DNA from: Paenibacillus illinoisensis NBRC 15959
Lineage (GTDB): Bacteria; Bacillota; Bacilli; Paenibacillales; Paenibacillaceae
Assembly (NCBI RefSeq): GCF_004000925.1
Contig: NZ_BIME01000018.1
Span: 1 to 62,608, forward strand
Direction: 5' to 3'
Length of the DNA stretch: 62,608 nt
Shown: piece after piece, positions 1-9,393 of the stretch
Numbering within the stretch: the stretch's first letter is position 1
How the letters are laid out: every line of letters starts with the position of its first letter
Position numbers and translations under genes: made by a program
Notes under the pieces: model-generated
The model's database searches: none
What the model was told of the DNA's origin: nothing
The model's input: the letters and a program-made list of their open reading frames with translations, nothing else

Positions 1-2
1 GA

Positions 3-40
3 ACCACTGCCGATGAAATTCGGTGGTGGTTTTTATTTTT
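3..40 (+). terminator. Rho-independent terminator of an upstream gene
   Basis: Bases 3-13 pair with 20-30 (11 bp including two G-T wobbles) around a 6-base loop, followed at once by a T-rich run to about base 40. It ends a transcription unit whose coding part lies before the window. The 170 bases that follow hold no gene; they contain a 7-bp hairpin (95-101 with 106-112) followed by TTATTT that may be a second, weaker stop. Confidence 0.8.
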
Positions 41-223
41 GTTTTCCTTTGGTGCTTTTACTTTAATAGATTTAATTACATAGTTTCTTTCCGGGAGATG
101 CATGCGCATCTCTTATTTGACTTTGTATCATACCTCTGACACACTCATAGAAGATACATACATCACATTTCAAAACAGGATTGTGAGTCACTTACTATTC
201 TAGAGAACGGGGTGCAGAACGAT

Positions 224-1399
224 ATGGAAATTCGCAAGTTGACCGCAGAGGATTTTGAAGCCAGTATTGCGCTCTCCCAGTATGCTTTTCAGTACGTATT
301 GAGTGAGGAACGCAAAGAGAAACGGCGGCAAAACTTCACTTTGCAGGATACCTGGGGAGTTTATGAGGAAGGCGAGTTGGGTGCCAAGCTTCACATCATT
401 CCTTTTCAAACCTATATTCATGGTAAGTCCTTTGAGATGGGTGGTATTGCGGGTGTAGCTACTTGGCCAGAATATCGCCGCAAGGGATGGGTAGCGGGTC
501 TTTTAAGGCATGCGCTGGAAGAGATGAACCGGAATAAACAGAGCATTTCATTCCTGCATCCGTTCTCTTTTGCCTTTTACCGCAAGTATGGATGGGAAAC
601 CTACATTGAATTTAAAAAATATAAAGTTCCTACCGCTCACTTGCCTGCGAAAAAAACTACACCAGGTACCATCCGGCGTGGTGATCCCGGTCTTGCTACA
701 TTGAAAGAAGTATATAGCGCCTATGCGGAACGATATAACGGAACCCTCGTCCGTGATGATTCTTGGTGGGAGAACTCGGTGCTCACGGATGGAACCAGCC
801 AAAAGGCTGTATATCTTGATGGGGCGGGACAAGCTCAGGGGTATCTTCTGTATGAGGTTAAGGAACGCAAGTTTGCCATAGATGAGATCGTATATCTCAA
901 TGAAGAAGCCAGACAAGCACTTTGGACCTTTATTGCAAATCATGATTCAATGATTGAAGAGGTGACGCTGCAGGCACCCGCGAGTGATACACTTGCCTTT
1001 CAACTGGATAATCCACGAATACAGCAGGAGATCGCACCGTATTTTATGGCGCGGATTGTAAGTGTGGAGCAATTTATTTCGCAATATCCTTTTGCAAGCC
1101 AGGATTCACCGGTACAGATTAATCTTCAGGTGGAAGATGCCCATGCTCCTTGGAATGAAGGCGTGTGGCAGCTGAATGTTGCGATGAATGGGACAGCCTC
1201 CATTTGGAAAACATCCGAAGCCGTCTTGGAAGATCAGACACTTAAGGTCAGCATTCAAGCACTTACAGCGATGCTTATGGGATATCGCCGACCATCGGAG
1301 ATGGCCCAGATAGGTCGAATCCATGGCCCGGCAGAAGTAATTCATGCATTGGAGAAGGCAATCCCTGAACGAGAAACTTATCTGCTTGATTTCTTCTGA
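224..1399 (+). CDS. Eis-like GNAT family N-acetyltransferase
   Basis: The protein has about 391 residues and the layout of the Eis family: an N-terminal GNAT domain, a second GNAT-like fold and a C-terminal SCP2-like domain. The acetyl-CoA binding segment is visible at about residues 74-95, with a V-T-x-P-E-Y-R-R-K-G-W pattern. The conserved tyrosine that acts as general acid in Eis is probably the one in FAFYRKYGWE. The C-terminus ends in Phe-Phe, as in Eis, where the terminal carboxylate takes part in catalysis. Family members acetylate amines such as aminoglycosides, but the substrate here cannot be told. GTG at 212 is an alternative start; I prefer ATG 224 because MEIRKL begins the domain. 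It has its own terminator and is separate from the ctsR operon. Confidence 0.85.
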   Translation: MEIRKLTAEDFEASIALSQYAFQYVLSEERKEKRRQNFTLQDTWGVYEEGELGAKLHIIPFQTYIHGKSFEMGGIAGVATWPEYRRKGWVAGLLRHALEEMNRNKQSISFLHPFSFAFYRKYGWETYIEFKKYKVPTAHLPAKKTTPGTIRRGDPGLATLKEVYSAYAERYNGTLVRDDSWWENSVLTDGTSQKAVYLDGAGQAQGYLLYEVKERKFAIDEIVYLNEEARQALWTFIANHDSMIEEVTLQAPASDTLAFQLDNPRIQQEIAPYFMARIVSVEQFISQYPFASQDSPVQINLQVEDAHAPWNEGVWQLNVAMNGTASIWKTSEAVLEDQTLKVSIQALTAMLMGYRRPSEMAQIGRIHGPAEVIHALEKAIPERETYLLDFF

Positions 1400-1497
1400 T
1401 TTTGAATTGTTTTATGCATGTATCCAGAGCCAATTCATCTTGGCTGCCTTCCCTTTTCATATTAATAGAAAAACGTTGCTACAGTGAAACAAACGAA

Positions 1498-1527
1498 CTT
1501 CTCCGGCTTTTTTGGAGAGGTTTTTTT
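1498..1527 (+). terminator. Terminator of the Eis-like acetyltransferase gene
   Basis: CTTCTCC at 1498-1504 can pair with GGAGAGG at 1514-1520 (one wobble) around a 9-base loop, followed by seven T residues. It separates the acetyltransferase from the ctsR promoter. Confidence 0.8.
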
Positions 1528-1579
1528 GTGTCCGGGGAATATTTCGTGTAAAATCGTAAAAAATGAATAGTGACCCCAC

Positions 1580-1607
1580 TTGGCAAAACCACAAAATATG
1601 CTATAAT
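1580..1607 (+). promoter_or_regulatory. Sigma-A promoter of the ctsR operon
   Basis: TTGGCA at 1580-1585 and a perfect TATAAT at 1602-1607 are separated by 16 bases. Transcription would start near 1614, directly at the CtsR box, so bound CtsR would block the polymerase. This is the arrangement expected for class III heat-shock genes. Confidence 0.8.
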
Positions 1608-1615
1608 GTATATAA

Positions 1616-1638
1616 AGTCAAAGAAAGTCAAAGTCAAC
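1616..1638 (+). promoter_or_regulatory. CtsR operator (direct heptad repeat)
   Basis: AGTCAAA at 1616-1622 and AGTCAAA at 1626-1632 are separated by GAA. This matches the known CtsR consensus of two RGTCAAA heptads three bases apart. A third, overlapping half site, AGTCAAC, follows at 1632-1638. The operator overlaps the predicted transcription start, which supports autoregulation of ctsR and control of mcsA, mcsB and clpC. Confidence 0.9.
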
Positions 1639-1885
1639 TGAAGGTTAAATACTTACGTAGCTTTCTTTCTACATTCCGGTGATGAGACACATTTCATGAA
1701 CGATGGATATCATCGGAAAGAGGCAGTACCAAGAGGACCTTCGTGCGTCCTTGCTCTCCCGAATAAGCCAGTGGAAATCAAGATTCGTCGTTTCCCTGTT
1801 TGGTTAAATGGGTTGAGAAGGTGTACTCTGTGGGGGCGTGTGGGTCCTTATTGACTTAACGTTTCAGACAGTGGAGGATGAGTGG
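1639..1885 (+). other. Long structured 5' leader of the ctsR operon
   Basis: About 250 bases lie between the CtsR box and the ctsR start. Two hairpins can be drawn: CCGGTGAT (1676-1683) with ATCATCGG (1709-1716), and a stem around GGAC (1735-1738) with GTCC (1747-1750) flanked by AGAG/CTCT. No riboswitch or T-box signature was recognised, and there is no poly-T attenuator. No convincing open reading frame is present. The function of the leader is unknown. Confidence 0.45.
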
Positions 1886-2347
1886 ATGCGTAATATCTCT
1901 GATATTATCGAACAATATCTGAAGAGTATTTTGCATGAAAGTCCCGAAGGAATGGTTGAAATTCAGCGCAATGATCTTGCAGATCAATTCTCATGCGTAC
2001 CATCCCAGATCAACTATGTAATAAGCACACGCTTTACTCTTGAAAAGGGATATTTGGTCGAGAGTAAACGTGGTGGCGGCGGCTATGTTCGCATACAGCG
2101 GATCGAATTGCCGGCCCACTCTGCTTTGCATAATCATCTGCACCATAGCATCGGGGATGAGATTGGACAGACAGCTGCCGAAGGCTTGATTTATCAGCTG
2201 GAAGAAGCACGTTTCCTGAGTAAAAGGGAAGCCGGGTTGATGCGTGCAGCTGTATCAAGAGAAATTTTATTGGTCAAACTTCCTTACCGGGATCAAATTC
2301 GTGCCAGAATGTTAAAGGCGATGTTAATATCTTTGCTCGGTAAATGA
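1886..2347 (+). CDS. ctsR: CtsR, transcriptional repressor of class III heat-shock genes
   Basis: The 153-residue protein has the usual CtsR length. The N-terminal winged helix-turn-helix spans about residues 1-72, and its glycine-rich wing (RGGGGYVRI, 62-70) reads the heptad operator. Arg62 corresponds to the wing arginine known to be phosphorylated by McsB in Geobacillus CtsR. The C-terminal half mediates dimerisation. The ATG at 1886 is chosen because GGAGG lies 8 bases upstream; a GTG-started extension to 1838 has no comparable site. It is the first gene of ctsR-mcsA-mcsB-clpC and has a matching operator in its own promoter. Confidence 0.96.
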   Translation: MRNISDIIEQYLKSILHESPEGMVEIQRNDLADQFSCVPSQINYVISTRFTLEKGYLVESKRGGGGYVRIQRIELPAHSALHNHLHHSIGDEIGQTAAEGLIYQLEEARFLSKREAGLMRAAVSREILLVKLPYRDQIRARMLKAMLISLLGK

Positions 2348-2379
2348 AAACCTATCGGGATCAAGGAGGTACATCCTAA

Positions 2380-2898
2380 ATGCTGTGCCAAGAATGCGAC
2401 AAACGTCCGGCGACTCTTCATTTCACCAAAATTGTGAATGGAGAAAAGACGGAATTCCATATTTGTGAGACATGTGCCCGTGAAAAGGGAGAAATGATTC
2501 CGGGAACATCGAATGGATTTTCCATTCACAATCTGTTGTCCGGGTTGCTTGATTTTGAACCTAAGAATGGAAATGCCGGGGCTCCCCCTGCTCAGACTCT
2601 TCGCTGTGAAGAGTGCGGCATGACTTACTCACAGTTTAGCAAAATCGGCCGATTCGGCTGCAGTTCTTGTTATAAATATTTTGACAGTCGTCTGGATCCG
2701 TTGTTTAAACGGGTTCATGGCAGCACAACCCATGTGGGCAAAGTGCCTGCACGAGCTGGTGGTCGCATTAAAGTGAAGCGGCAGATTGCCGACCTGAAGC
2801 GCGATCTTCAGGAGAGTATCGCCCAGGAGGAATTTGAAGAGGCGGCTCAGATCCGTGACCAGATCAGGGAACTTGAAAAAGAAATAGCTCAGGAGTAG
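2380..2898 (+). CDS. mcsA: McsA, zinc-binding activator of the McsB arginine kinase
   Basis: The 172-residue protein carries CxxC pairs at C3/C6, C29/C32, C76/C79 and C94/C97, which fit two zinc sites, and a C-terminal UVR motif at about residues 133-168. In Bacillus McsA binds McsB, stimulates its protein arginine kinase activity and helps deliver clients to ClpC. A strong AAGGAGGT sits at 2363-2370. The gene lies 32 bases after ctsR and 28 bases before mcsB, consistent with co-transcription and joint control by CtsR. Confidence 0.95.
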   Translation: MLCQECDKRPATLHFTKIVNGEKTEFHICETCAREKGEMIPGTSNGFSIHNLLSGLLDFEPKNGNAGAPPAQTLRCEECGMTYSQFSKIGRFGCSSCYKYFDSRLDPLFKRVHGSTTHVGKVPARAGGRIKVKRQIADLKRDLQESIAQEEFEEAAQIRDQIRELEKEIAQE

Positions 2899-2926
2899 AG
2901 TTTGTCATGAGTAGGAGGGACGCGTA

Positions 2927-3997
2927 ATGCCTAATCTGCGCTTTACAGAGAAGGCGCTCAGCGACTGGATGCGCAGTGAAGCGGCTGATTCCGAAATCGT
3001 CATTAGCAGCCGTGTCCGGATCGCACGTAATCTTCAGCATTACCCATTTCCAATGCTTGCTTCCAATGAGCAATCGGAAGAAGTGCTGAATAAGCTGAGC
3101 GAAGTACTTCAATATGATGACGTTCATGCCTTTGGAGATTTCCATACCTTGGACCTGATGGATATTGATGATCTCGATAAGCGGGTGCTGGTGGAGAAAC
3201 ATTTGATTAGCCCCAGTCTTGCGAACGAATCAAAAAATGGTGCGGTTATTCTCAGTGAGGATGAATCCGTCAGTATTATGATTAACGAAGAAGACCATCT
3301 TCGTATCCAATGCCTCTATCCGGGGTTCCAGGTGAAAGAAGCCTGGGAGAAAGCTTCCGCCATAGACGATGCTTTTGAAGCGCATGTGGATTATGCTTTT
3401 GATGATCGGAGAGGATACCTGACCAGCTGTCCTACCAATGTAGGTACAGGGGTAAGAGCATCTGTAATGATGCATCTGCCTGCTCTGGTGATGACACAGC
3501 AGATTGGACGCATTCTGACAGCTGTTTCTCAAGTGGGGTTAACCGTGCGTGGGATATATGGCGAAGGCAGCGAAGCGATGGGCAACCTTTTCCAGATCTC
3601 CAATCAGATTACGCTTGGACAGACGGAACAAGAGGTTATCGATAATCTGCATAGCGTTGTGCTTCAGATGATTGGGCATGAACGTACTGCCAGAGAGCGG
3701 TTGATTTCCGACTCCAGACTACGGATTACCGATAGAGTGATGCGTTCATATGGGATTTTGTCCCACGCAGCCATTATGGATTCCAAGGAAGCCGCGCAGC
3801 GTCTCTCGGATGTTCGCTTAGGTGTAGATCTGGGGCTGTTGAACGGATTGTCCATTACGGTAATGAACGAGTTAAACGTGATGACACAACCAGGCTTTTT
3901 GCAGAAAACATTCGGAGAAGATATGCGCACAGATGAGCGTGACATCTACCGGGCTCAGTTGATTCGTGATACGATCAATGCAGCCAGTCAATCCTAG
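2927..3997 (+). CDS. mcsB: McsB, protein arginine kinase
   Basis: McsB is a bacterial relative of phosphagen kinases that phosphorylates arginines on proteins, marking them for ClpC-ClpP and inactivating CtsR. The 356-residue protein shows the nucleotide-binding SSRVRIARN segment at about residues 27-35 and the active-site CPTNVGTG loop beginning at C168. Length and order match the family. It is preceded by an AGGAGGG site and sits between mcsA and clpC. The 188 bases to clpC contain short GC-rich hairpins near 4033-4050 with only a weak T run, so read-through into clpC is likely. Confidence 0.96.
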   Translation: MPNLRFTEKALSDWMRSEAADSEIVISSRVRIARNLQHYPFPMLASNEQSEEVLNKLSEVLQYDDVHAFGDFHTLDLMDIDDLDKRVLVEKHLISPSLANESKNGAVILSEDESVSIMINEEDHLRIQCLYPGFQVKEAWEKASAIDDAFEAHVDYAFDDRRGYLTSCPTNVGTGVRASVMMHLPALVMTQQIGRILTAVSQVGLTVRGIYGEGSEAMGNLFQISNQITLGQTEQEVIDNLHSVVLQMIGHERTARERLISDSRLRITDRVMRSYGILSHAAIMDSKEAAQRLSDVRLGVDLGLLNGLSITVMNELNVMTQPGFLQKTFGEDMRTDERDIYRAQLIRDTINAASQS

Positions 3998-4185
3998 TAA
4001 TTGTTTTCTTCAGATTTAATATTAAGGTTTCATGCCGCATCTGCGGCTTTATATAAAACGGGCATTGGACTAAATGCCAAATGACTTTATTCGCAGCATG
4101 GCTGCAAACAAGAATGATATGAATTATACGTCGGGATCATGAACAAGGCCCACGTTTTATCCAAAACCATGGAGGTGCAGGAGAT

Positions 4186-6648
4186 ATGATGTTTGGAAGA
4201 TTTACGGAACGGGCCCAAAAGGTGCTCGCACTCGCGCAGGAAGAAGCTGTCCGTCTCGGTCATAATAACATCGGTACAGAGCACATTTTGCTCGGCCTCA
4301 TTCGTGAAGGCGAAGGCATCGCAGCCAAAGCGCTGATCGGCCTGGGACTCGGATTGGAAAAAATTCAAGATGAAGTAGAAACGCTGATTGGCCGCGGCCA
4401 AGAGCAACCTACGAACATTGCATATACGCCTCGTGCGAAAAAAGTAATTGAACTGTCCATGGATGAGGCTCGCAAATTGGGCCACACCTATGTAGGAACA
4501 GAGCATATCTTGCTCGGATTGATTCGTGAAGGTGAGGGCGTTGCAGCACGCGTGCTGAACAACCTTGGTATTAGTTTGAACAAAGCGCGTCAACAAGTGC
4601 TGCAATTGCTTGGCAGCAGTGAGGCTGTATCCAGTCATAATGGAACGCCTGCTAATGTAAGCACACCAACACTGGACAGTCTGGCACGTGATCTTACCGC
4701 TTATGCGAAGGAGAACAACCTGGATCCGGTTATCGGCCGCAGCAAAGAAATCGAGCGTGTCATTCAAGTATTGAGCCGTCGTACCAAGAACAACCCTGTA
4801 TTGATCGGTGAACCTGGTGTAGGTAAAACAGCGATTGCTGAAGGTCTTGCACAGAAAATCATCGCCAACGAAATTCCGGAGACATTGCGCGACAAACGTG
4901 TCATGACCCTGGATATGGGTTCTGTTGTTGCCGGAACGAAGTACCGTGGTGAGTTTGAGGATCGTTTGAAAAAAATCATGGATGAGATTCGTCAGGCAGG
5001 TAACATTGTCCTGTTCATCGACGAATTGCACACCCTGATCGGTGCAGGCGGAGCTGAGGGCGCCATTGATGCTTCAAACATTTTGAAACCGGCTCTGGCT
5101 CGTGGAGAATTGCAATGCATCGGCGCAACTACCCTGGATGAATACCGCAAATATATCGAGAAGGATGCAGCGCTTGAGCGTCGTTTCCAACCGATTACCG
5201 TAGATCAGCCTTCTCCGGAAGAAGCCATTCAAATTTTGCACGGATTGCGTGATCGTTATGAAGCTCACCACCGTGTGAAAATTACGGATGAAGCGATTGT
5301 ACAGGCGGTTAAATTGTCTGACCGTTACATCACAGATCGTTTCCTGCCAGACAAAGCGATTGACCTGATTGATGAAGCGGGTTCCAAAGTAAGATTGAAC
5401 TCATACACCATTCCGCCGAACCTGAAACAACTGGAAAGCCGTCTCGAAGATATCCGTAAGGAAAAAGACGCAGCGGTTCAAAGTCAGGAGTTCGAAAAAG
5501 CAGCGGCTCTGCGTGATACGGAACAAAAAATCCGTGAAGAGCTGGATGTAACGAAGAACCAATGGAAAGAAAAACAAGGTCGTACGGATTCCGAAGTAAC
5601 GCCTGAGGATATCGCACAAGTGGTAGCCAACTGGACGGGAATTCCGGTGAACAAGCTGAAAGAAGAAGAGACTCAACGCCTGATGAATCTGGAATCCATC
5701 CTGCATGAACGTGTCATCGGTCAGGATGAAGCCGTGAAATCAGTCAGCCGTGCGGTTCGCCGTGCTCGTGCTGGATTGAAAGATCCAAAACGTCCAATGG
5801 GATCCTTCATCTTCCTCGGTCCTACTGGGGTAGGTAAAACCGAGCTGGCTCGTGCGCTTGCCGAAGCGATGTTCGGCGATGAAAATGCAGTGATCCGGAT
5901 CGACATGTCCGAGTATGGTGAGAAGCACTCGACTTCAAGACTCGTTGGAGCGCCTCCAGGATATGTTGGTTACGAAGAAGGCGGTCAGTTGACAGAGAAA
6001 GTTCGTCGCAAACCGTATTCCGTAGTCCTGCTCGACGAGATCGAGAAAGCACATCCGGAAGTATTCAACATCTTGCTGCAAGTGCTTGAGGATGGTCGTC
6101 TGACAGACTCCAAAGGTCGTGTCGTGGACTTCCGCAACACATTGATCATTCTGACATCCAACGTGGGTGCCGAAGCGATTAAACGTAACTCTACACTCGG
6201 CTTCACAGCTGTTGTAGATGCAGGTGCGGATTACGATAACATGAAGGGTAAAGTCATGGATGAGCTGAAGAAAAGCTTCCGTCCAGAGTTCCTTAACCGG
6301 ATTGATGAGATCATCGTATTCCACTCTCTTGAAGAGAAACACATTGCTGAGATTGTCTCCCTCATGAGCGAGGAGCTCCGGAAACGTCTGCGTGAATACG
6401 AAGTAGACTTCGAGCTTACAGACAACGCCAAGGCCTTCCTGGCCAAAGCTGGCTTCGATCCAGCTTACGGTGCTCGTCCGCTTCGCCGGGCAATCCAGAA
6501 GCATATCGAAGACAAATTGTCTGAAGAATTGCTTACAGGTACGGTAACCAAAGGCGATTCGTTGTTGATCGACGAAGAGAATGGTGCACTGTCTGTAACC
6601 AAAAAGGAAGCTGTTGTTCCTTCCAATGAAGAAATCGAAACGAAATAA
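4186..6648 (+). CDS. clpC: ClpC, AAA+ unfoldase of the ClpCP protease
   Basis: The 820-residue Hsp100 protein has a double Clp N-domain (about 1-145, two similar repeats), a first AAA+ module with Walker A GEPGVGKT at 208-215 and an FIDELHTLIG Walker B, a UVR/coiled-coil middle domain at about 412-450, and a second AAA+ module with Walker A GPTGVGKT at 545-552. An LGF tripeptide in the region after the second Walker B probably forms the ClpP-docking loop. ClpC unfolds phospho-arginine-tagged and adaptor-delivered proteins for ClpP. The start MMFGRFTER is the family start, with GGAGG and GGAG sites upstream. It ends the CtsR-controlled operon. Confidence 0.97.
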   Translation: MMFGRFTERAQKVLALAQEEAVRLGHNNIGTEHILLGLIREGEGIAAKALIGLGLGLEKIQDEVETLIGRGQEQPTNIAYTPRAKKVIELSMDEARKLGHTYVGTEHILLGLIREGEGVAARVLNNLGISLNKARQQVLQLLGSSEAVSSHNGTPANVSTPTLDSLARDLTAYAKENNLDPVIGRSKEIERVIQVLSRRTKNNPVLIGEPGVGKTAIAEGLAQKIIANEIPETLRDKRVMTLDMGSVVAGTKYRGEFEDRLKKIMDEIRQAGNIVLFIDELHTLIGAGGAEGAIDASNILKPALARGELQCIGATTLDEYRKYIEKDAALERRFQPITVDQPSPEEAIQILHGLRDRYEAHHRVKITDEAIVQAVKLSDRYITDRFLPDKAIDLIDEAGSKVRLNSYTIPPNLKQLESRLEDIRKEKDAAVQSQEFEKAAALRDTEQKIREELDVTKNQWKEKQGRTDSEVTPEDIAQVVANWTGIPVNKLKEEETQRLMNLESILHERVIGQDEAVKSVSRAVRRARAGLKDPKRPMGSFIFLGPTGVGKTELARALAEAMFGDENAVIRIDMSEYGEKHSTSRLVGAPPGYVGYEEGGQLTEKVRRKPYSVVLLDEIEKAHPEVFNILLQVLEDGRLTDSKGRVVDFRNTLIILTSNVGAEAIKRNSTLGFTAVVDAGADYDNMKGKVMDELKKSFRPEFLNRIDEIIVFHSLEEKHIAEIVSLMSEELRKRLREYEVDFELTDNAKAFLAKAGFDPAYGARPLRRAIQKHIEDKLSEELLTGTVTKGDSLLIDEENGALSVTKKEAVVPSNEEIETK

Positions 6649-6678
6649 GCAAATTTCAAACCTGAGAAATGGTTTATG

Positions 6679-6715
6679 ATCCTTTCCGGCTTCGGCCGGA
6701 GAGGATTTTTTATTT
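6679..6715 (+). terminator. Terminator after clpC
   Basis: A long hairpin centred on a CCGG-CTTCGG-CCGG core, with outer ATCCT/AGGAT pairs, is followed by a T-rich run. It closes the ctsR operon. The same core occurs again, without the T tract, between rpoB and rpoC. Confidence 0.88.
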
Positions 6716-6874
6716 TATTGTTGTCCAAGGAACATGTGTAAAGTTTACGATAATCCTTTACGAAAAATCTCAAACAATGGTAAACTTTTATTAACCCTGC
6801 ACGTCAGAAATTCAGGGCAAAATTCGTCGAAAAATGCAAAATGCTGTTATAAAATAAATCCTAGGAGTGCTGAA

Positions 6875-8242
6875 GTGGCCAAAGTTAAAACCAAGTTTCA
6901 ATGTACGGAATGTGGTTATGAAGCCCCCAAATGGTACGGCAAATGTCCGGGGTGTCAGTCATGGAATTCCATGGTGGAAGAAACGGAAACAGTTGTCAAA
7001 ACACAAGGGAGAAATTCCCCCCTCTTTGACAGTAAAGATAAACCGCTTCCCATCATAGATATAGATAGCGGTCAGGAACCGCGTGTGCAGACTGGAATCG
7101 GCGAGCTGAACCGGGTATTGGGTGGCGGAATTGTTCCGGGTTCTCTCGTGCTGGTAGGCGGAGATCCGGGAATCGGAAAATCAACGTTGATGTTGCAAAC
7201 CTCGCATGCTCTAACGCATTCGGGTTTGCGCGTGTTATATGTTTCGGGTGAGGAATCGGTGAAACAGACCAAATTGCGGGCTGATCGTCTGGATGCACTC
7301 TCTCCTGAACTGTATGTGCTGTGTGAAACGAATATGGAACGTGTAGAGGAAGCGGTGGAGCAGATCCAGCCGCATTTTCTTGTCATCGACTCTATTCAGA
7401 CAGTTTATCTTCCAGAAGTCACCAGTGCACCCGGTAGCGTAGCACAGGTAAGGGAATGTACTTCCCGGTTTATGCGGATCGCCAAAGGCCGAGGCATTGC
7501 AACTGTGCTTGTGGGGCATGTTACGAAAGAAGGAGCTATCGCTGGTCCGCGTATGCTGGAACATATGGTGGACTGTGTTCTTTACTTTGAAGGGGAACGT
7601 CATCATACGTATAGACTGTTACGTGCGGTCAAAAACCGTTTTGGTTCAACCAATGAGATCGGTATTTTCGAAATGGGCGAAGATGGCTTGCGTGAAGTGG
7701 GCAATCCTTCCGAACTCTTTCTGTCGGAACGACCGCTCGGTGTAGCGGGTTCTACGGTAGTTGCAAGTATGGAAGGCACTAGACCGATGCTGGTCGAGCT
7801 GCAGGCACTCATCTCTGCAACACATTTCCCGTCTCCTCGCCGTATGGCAACAGGGATTGATCATCACAGGCTGAACCTGATTATTGCCGTGCTTGAGAAG
7901 CGGATGGGCATGTTTTTGCAAACACAGGATGCGTACCTGAATGTGGCCGGGGGAGTTCGGCTCGATGAACCGGCGGTGGATTTGGCAGTTGCCGTCAGCA
8001 TAGCATCCAGTCTGAGGGATGTGCCGACCAAGCCAGATGACGTAATATTTGGCGAAATTGGTTTGACAGGTGAGGTTCGGGCCGTATCACGGGCTGAACA
8101 ACGTGTGAAGGAAGCCGAGAAACTGGGCTTCAAACGAGTTATTTTACCGGAGAAAAGCTTAAAGGGCTGGAAACATCCTCGCGGGATACAACTGATCGGT
8201 GTGAATACCGTGGCAGATGCACTAGCGGTTGCTTTAGATTAG
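6875..8242 (+). CDS. radA: RadA, DNA repair and branch-migration ATPase
   Basis: RadA helps process recombination intermediates. The 455-residue protein has an N-terminal C4 zinc finger (C10, C13, C24, C27), a RecA-like core with Walker A GGDPGIGKST at 95-104, the RadA-specific KNRFG motif at about 253-257, and a Lon-protease-like C-terminal domain. The GTG at 6875 is taken as the start because AGGAG lies 7 bases upstream and the protein then starts directly before the zinc finger; the upstream extension to 6734 is low in coding quality. It follows the clpC terminator and lies 13 bases before disA, the same pair as in B. subtilis. Confidence 0.95.
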   Translation: MAKVKTKFQCTECGYEAPKWYGKCPGCQSWNSMVEETETVVKTQGRNSPLFDSKDKPLPIIDIDSGQEPRVQTGIGELNRVLGGGIVPGSLVLVGGDPGIGKSTLMLQTSHALTHSGLRVLYVSGEESVKQTKLRADRLDALSPELYVLCETNMERVEEAVEQIQPHFLVIDSIQTVYLPEVTSAPGSVAQVRECTSRFMRIAKGRGIATVLVGHVTKEGAIAGPRMLEHMVDCVLYFEGERHHTYRLLRAVKNRFGSTNEIGIFEMGEDGLREVGNPSELFLSERPLGVAGSTVVASMEGTRPMLVELQALISATHFPSPRRMATGIDHHRLNLIIAVLEKRMGMFLQTQDAYLNVAGGVRLDEPAVDLAVAVSIASSLRDVPTKPDDVIFGEIGLTGEVRAVSRAEQRVKEAEKLGFKRVILPEKSLKGWKHPRGIQLIGVNTVADALAVALD

Positions 8243-8255
8243 GGGGCATAACAAG

Positions 8256-9332
8256 ATGAAAGATTCGAGCCAACTGGATAATATGAATGAATTGTTGAGG
8301 CTGATCGCACCAGGTACACCTTTCCGCGAAGGTCTGGAGAACGTGCTGCGCGCCAAGACGGGGGCACTGCTTGTTGTAGGATACAGCCCTGAAGTAATGG
8401 AAGTGGTCGACGGGGGCTTCTCGATCAATTGCGATTTCTCCCCCAACTATCTATATGAACTTGCCAAGATGGATGGTGCCATCATTCTTAGCGAGGATTT
8501 AAAGCGTATTCTGTATGCCAATACCCAGCTTATTCCCGATTCCTCCATCTCTTCCTCTGAGACAGGGATCCGTCACCGGACAGCAGAACGTGTAGCCAAG
8601 CAAACGGGCAAATTGGTCGTATCCATCTCGCAGCGCCGGAATATTATTACCTTATATCAGGGAACGCTTAGATATTCGCTCAAGGAAATTGGAGTTATTC
8701 TGACGAAGGCTAACCAGGCGATTCAAACGCTGGAGAAGTACAAAGCTGTACTTACCCAATCCCTTACGAATCTAAGTGCCTCGGAGTTCGAAGAACTTGT
8801 CACCATCCCTGAAGTGGTAAATGTCATTCAGCGTACGGAAATGGTGATGCGCATCAAAACGGAAATCAAGCGCTACATCCATGAACTTGGGAATGAAGGA
8901 CGACTGATCTCCATGCAAATGGAGGAATTGGTTGGAACAACGGAAGAAGAAGCGTGGTTGCTGTACAAGGACTATGCACGAGATGATAGTGACGAGAAGA
9001 TCCGCGAAATTATCGTGGGCCTCAAGCGTCTGTCAGATGATGAATTGCTGGATGCGCATCACATCGTCCGTCTGCTCGGCTATCCTTCATCGGCTGCTAC
9101 ATCGGAAGATTCGGTTGCACCTCGCGGATATCGGGTATTGAATAAGATACCACGCCTTCCGAATGTCATTATTCATAACCTTGTGGACCAATTTGAACAA
9201 TTGCCGCATGTGATTATGGCAACGATTGAAGAGCTGGATGAAGTCGACGGTATTGGTGAGGTACGTGCCCGGACCATTAAAGAAGGGCTAAAGCGTCTGC
9301 AGGAGCAAATGTTTATCGACAGACAAATGTAA
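8256..9332 (+). CDS. disA: DisA, diadenylate cyclase and DNA integrity scanner
   Basis: DisA makes c-di-AMP from two ATP and reports DNA damage, delaying sporulation. The 358-residue protein has an N-terminal DAC domain with the signature DGA at 73-75 and RHRTA at 106-110, a helical middle region, and a C-terminal helix-hairpin-helix DNA-binding domain (VDGIGEVRART). All catalytic motifs are intact. Its partner RadA, which restrains DisA activity in Bacillus, is encoded 13 bases upstream. Confidence 0.96.
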   Translation: MKDSSQLDNMNELLRLIAPGTPFREGLENVLRAKTGALLVVGYSPEVMEVVDGGFSINCDFSPNYLYELAKMDGAIILSEDLKRILYANTQLIPDSSISSSETGIRHRTAERVAKQTGKLVVSISQRRNIITLYQGTLRYSLKEIGVILTKANQAIQTLEKYKAVLTQSLTNLSASEFEELVTIPEVVNVIQRTEMVMRIKTEIKRYIHELGNEGRLISMQMEELVGTTEEEAWLLYKDYARDDSDEKIREIIVGLKRLSDDELLDAHHIVRLLGYPSSAATSEDSVAPRGYRVLNKIPRLPNVIIHNLVDQFEQLPHVIMATIEELDEVDGIGEVRARTIKEGLKRLQEQMFIDRQM

Positions 9333-9393
9333 TCCAGAGCTATCAGTATAGGTTTGCCTATAACGGCCCTGAAGATGATGAGGTGAAACAACA

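Noticed and set aside
1676..1757. Possible T-box or riboswitch in the ctsR leader
   Set aside because: The conserved GGTGGNACCGCG sequence, a terminator and riboswitch signatures are all missing, so it is listed only as a structured leader.
6734..6874. N-terminal extension of radA
   Set aside because: The GTG at 6875 has a proper ribosome-binding site and gives the family N-terminus; the upstream codons look like spacer.
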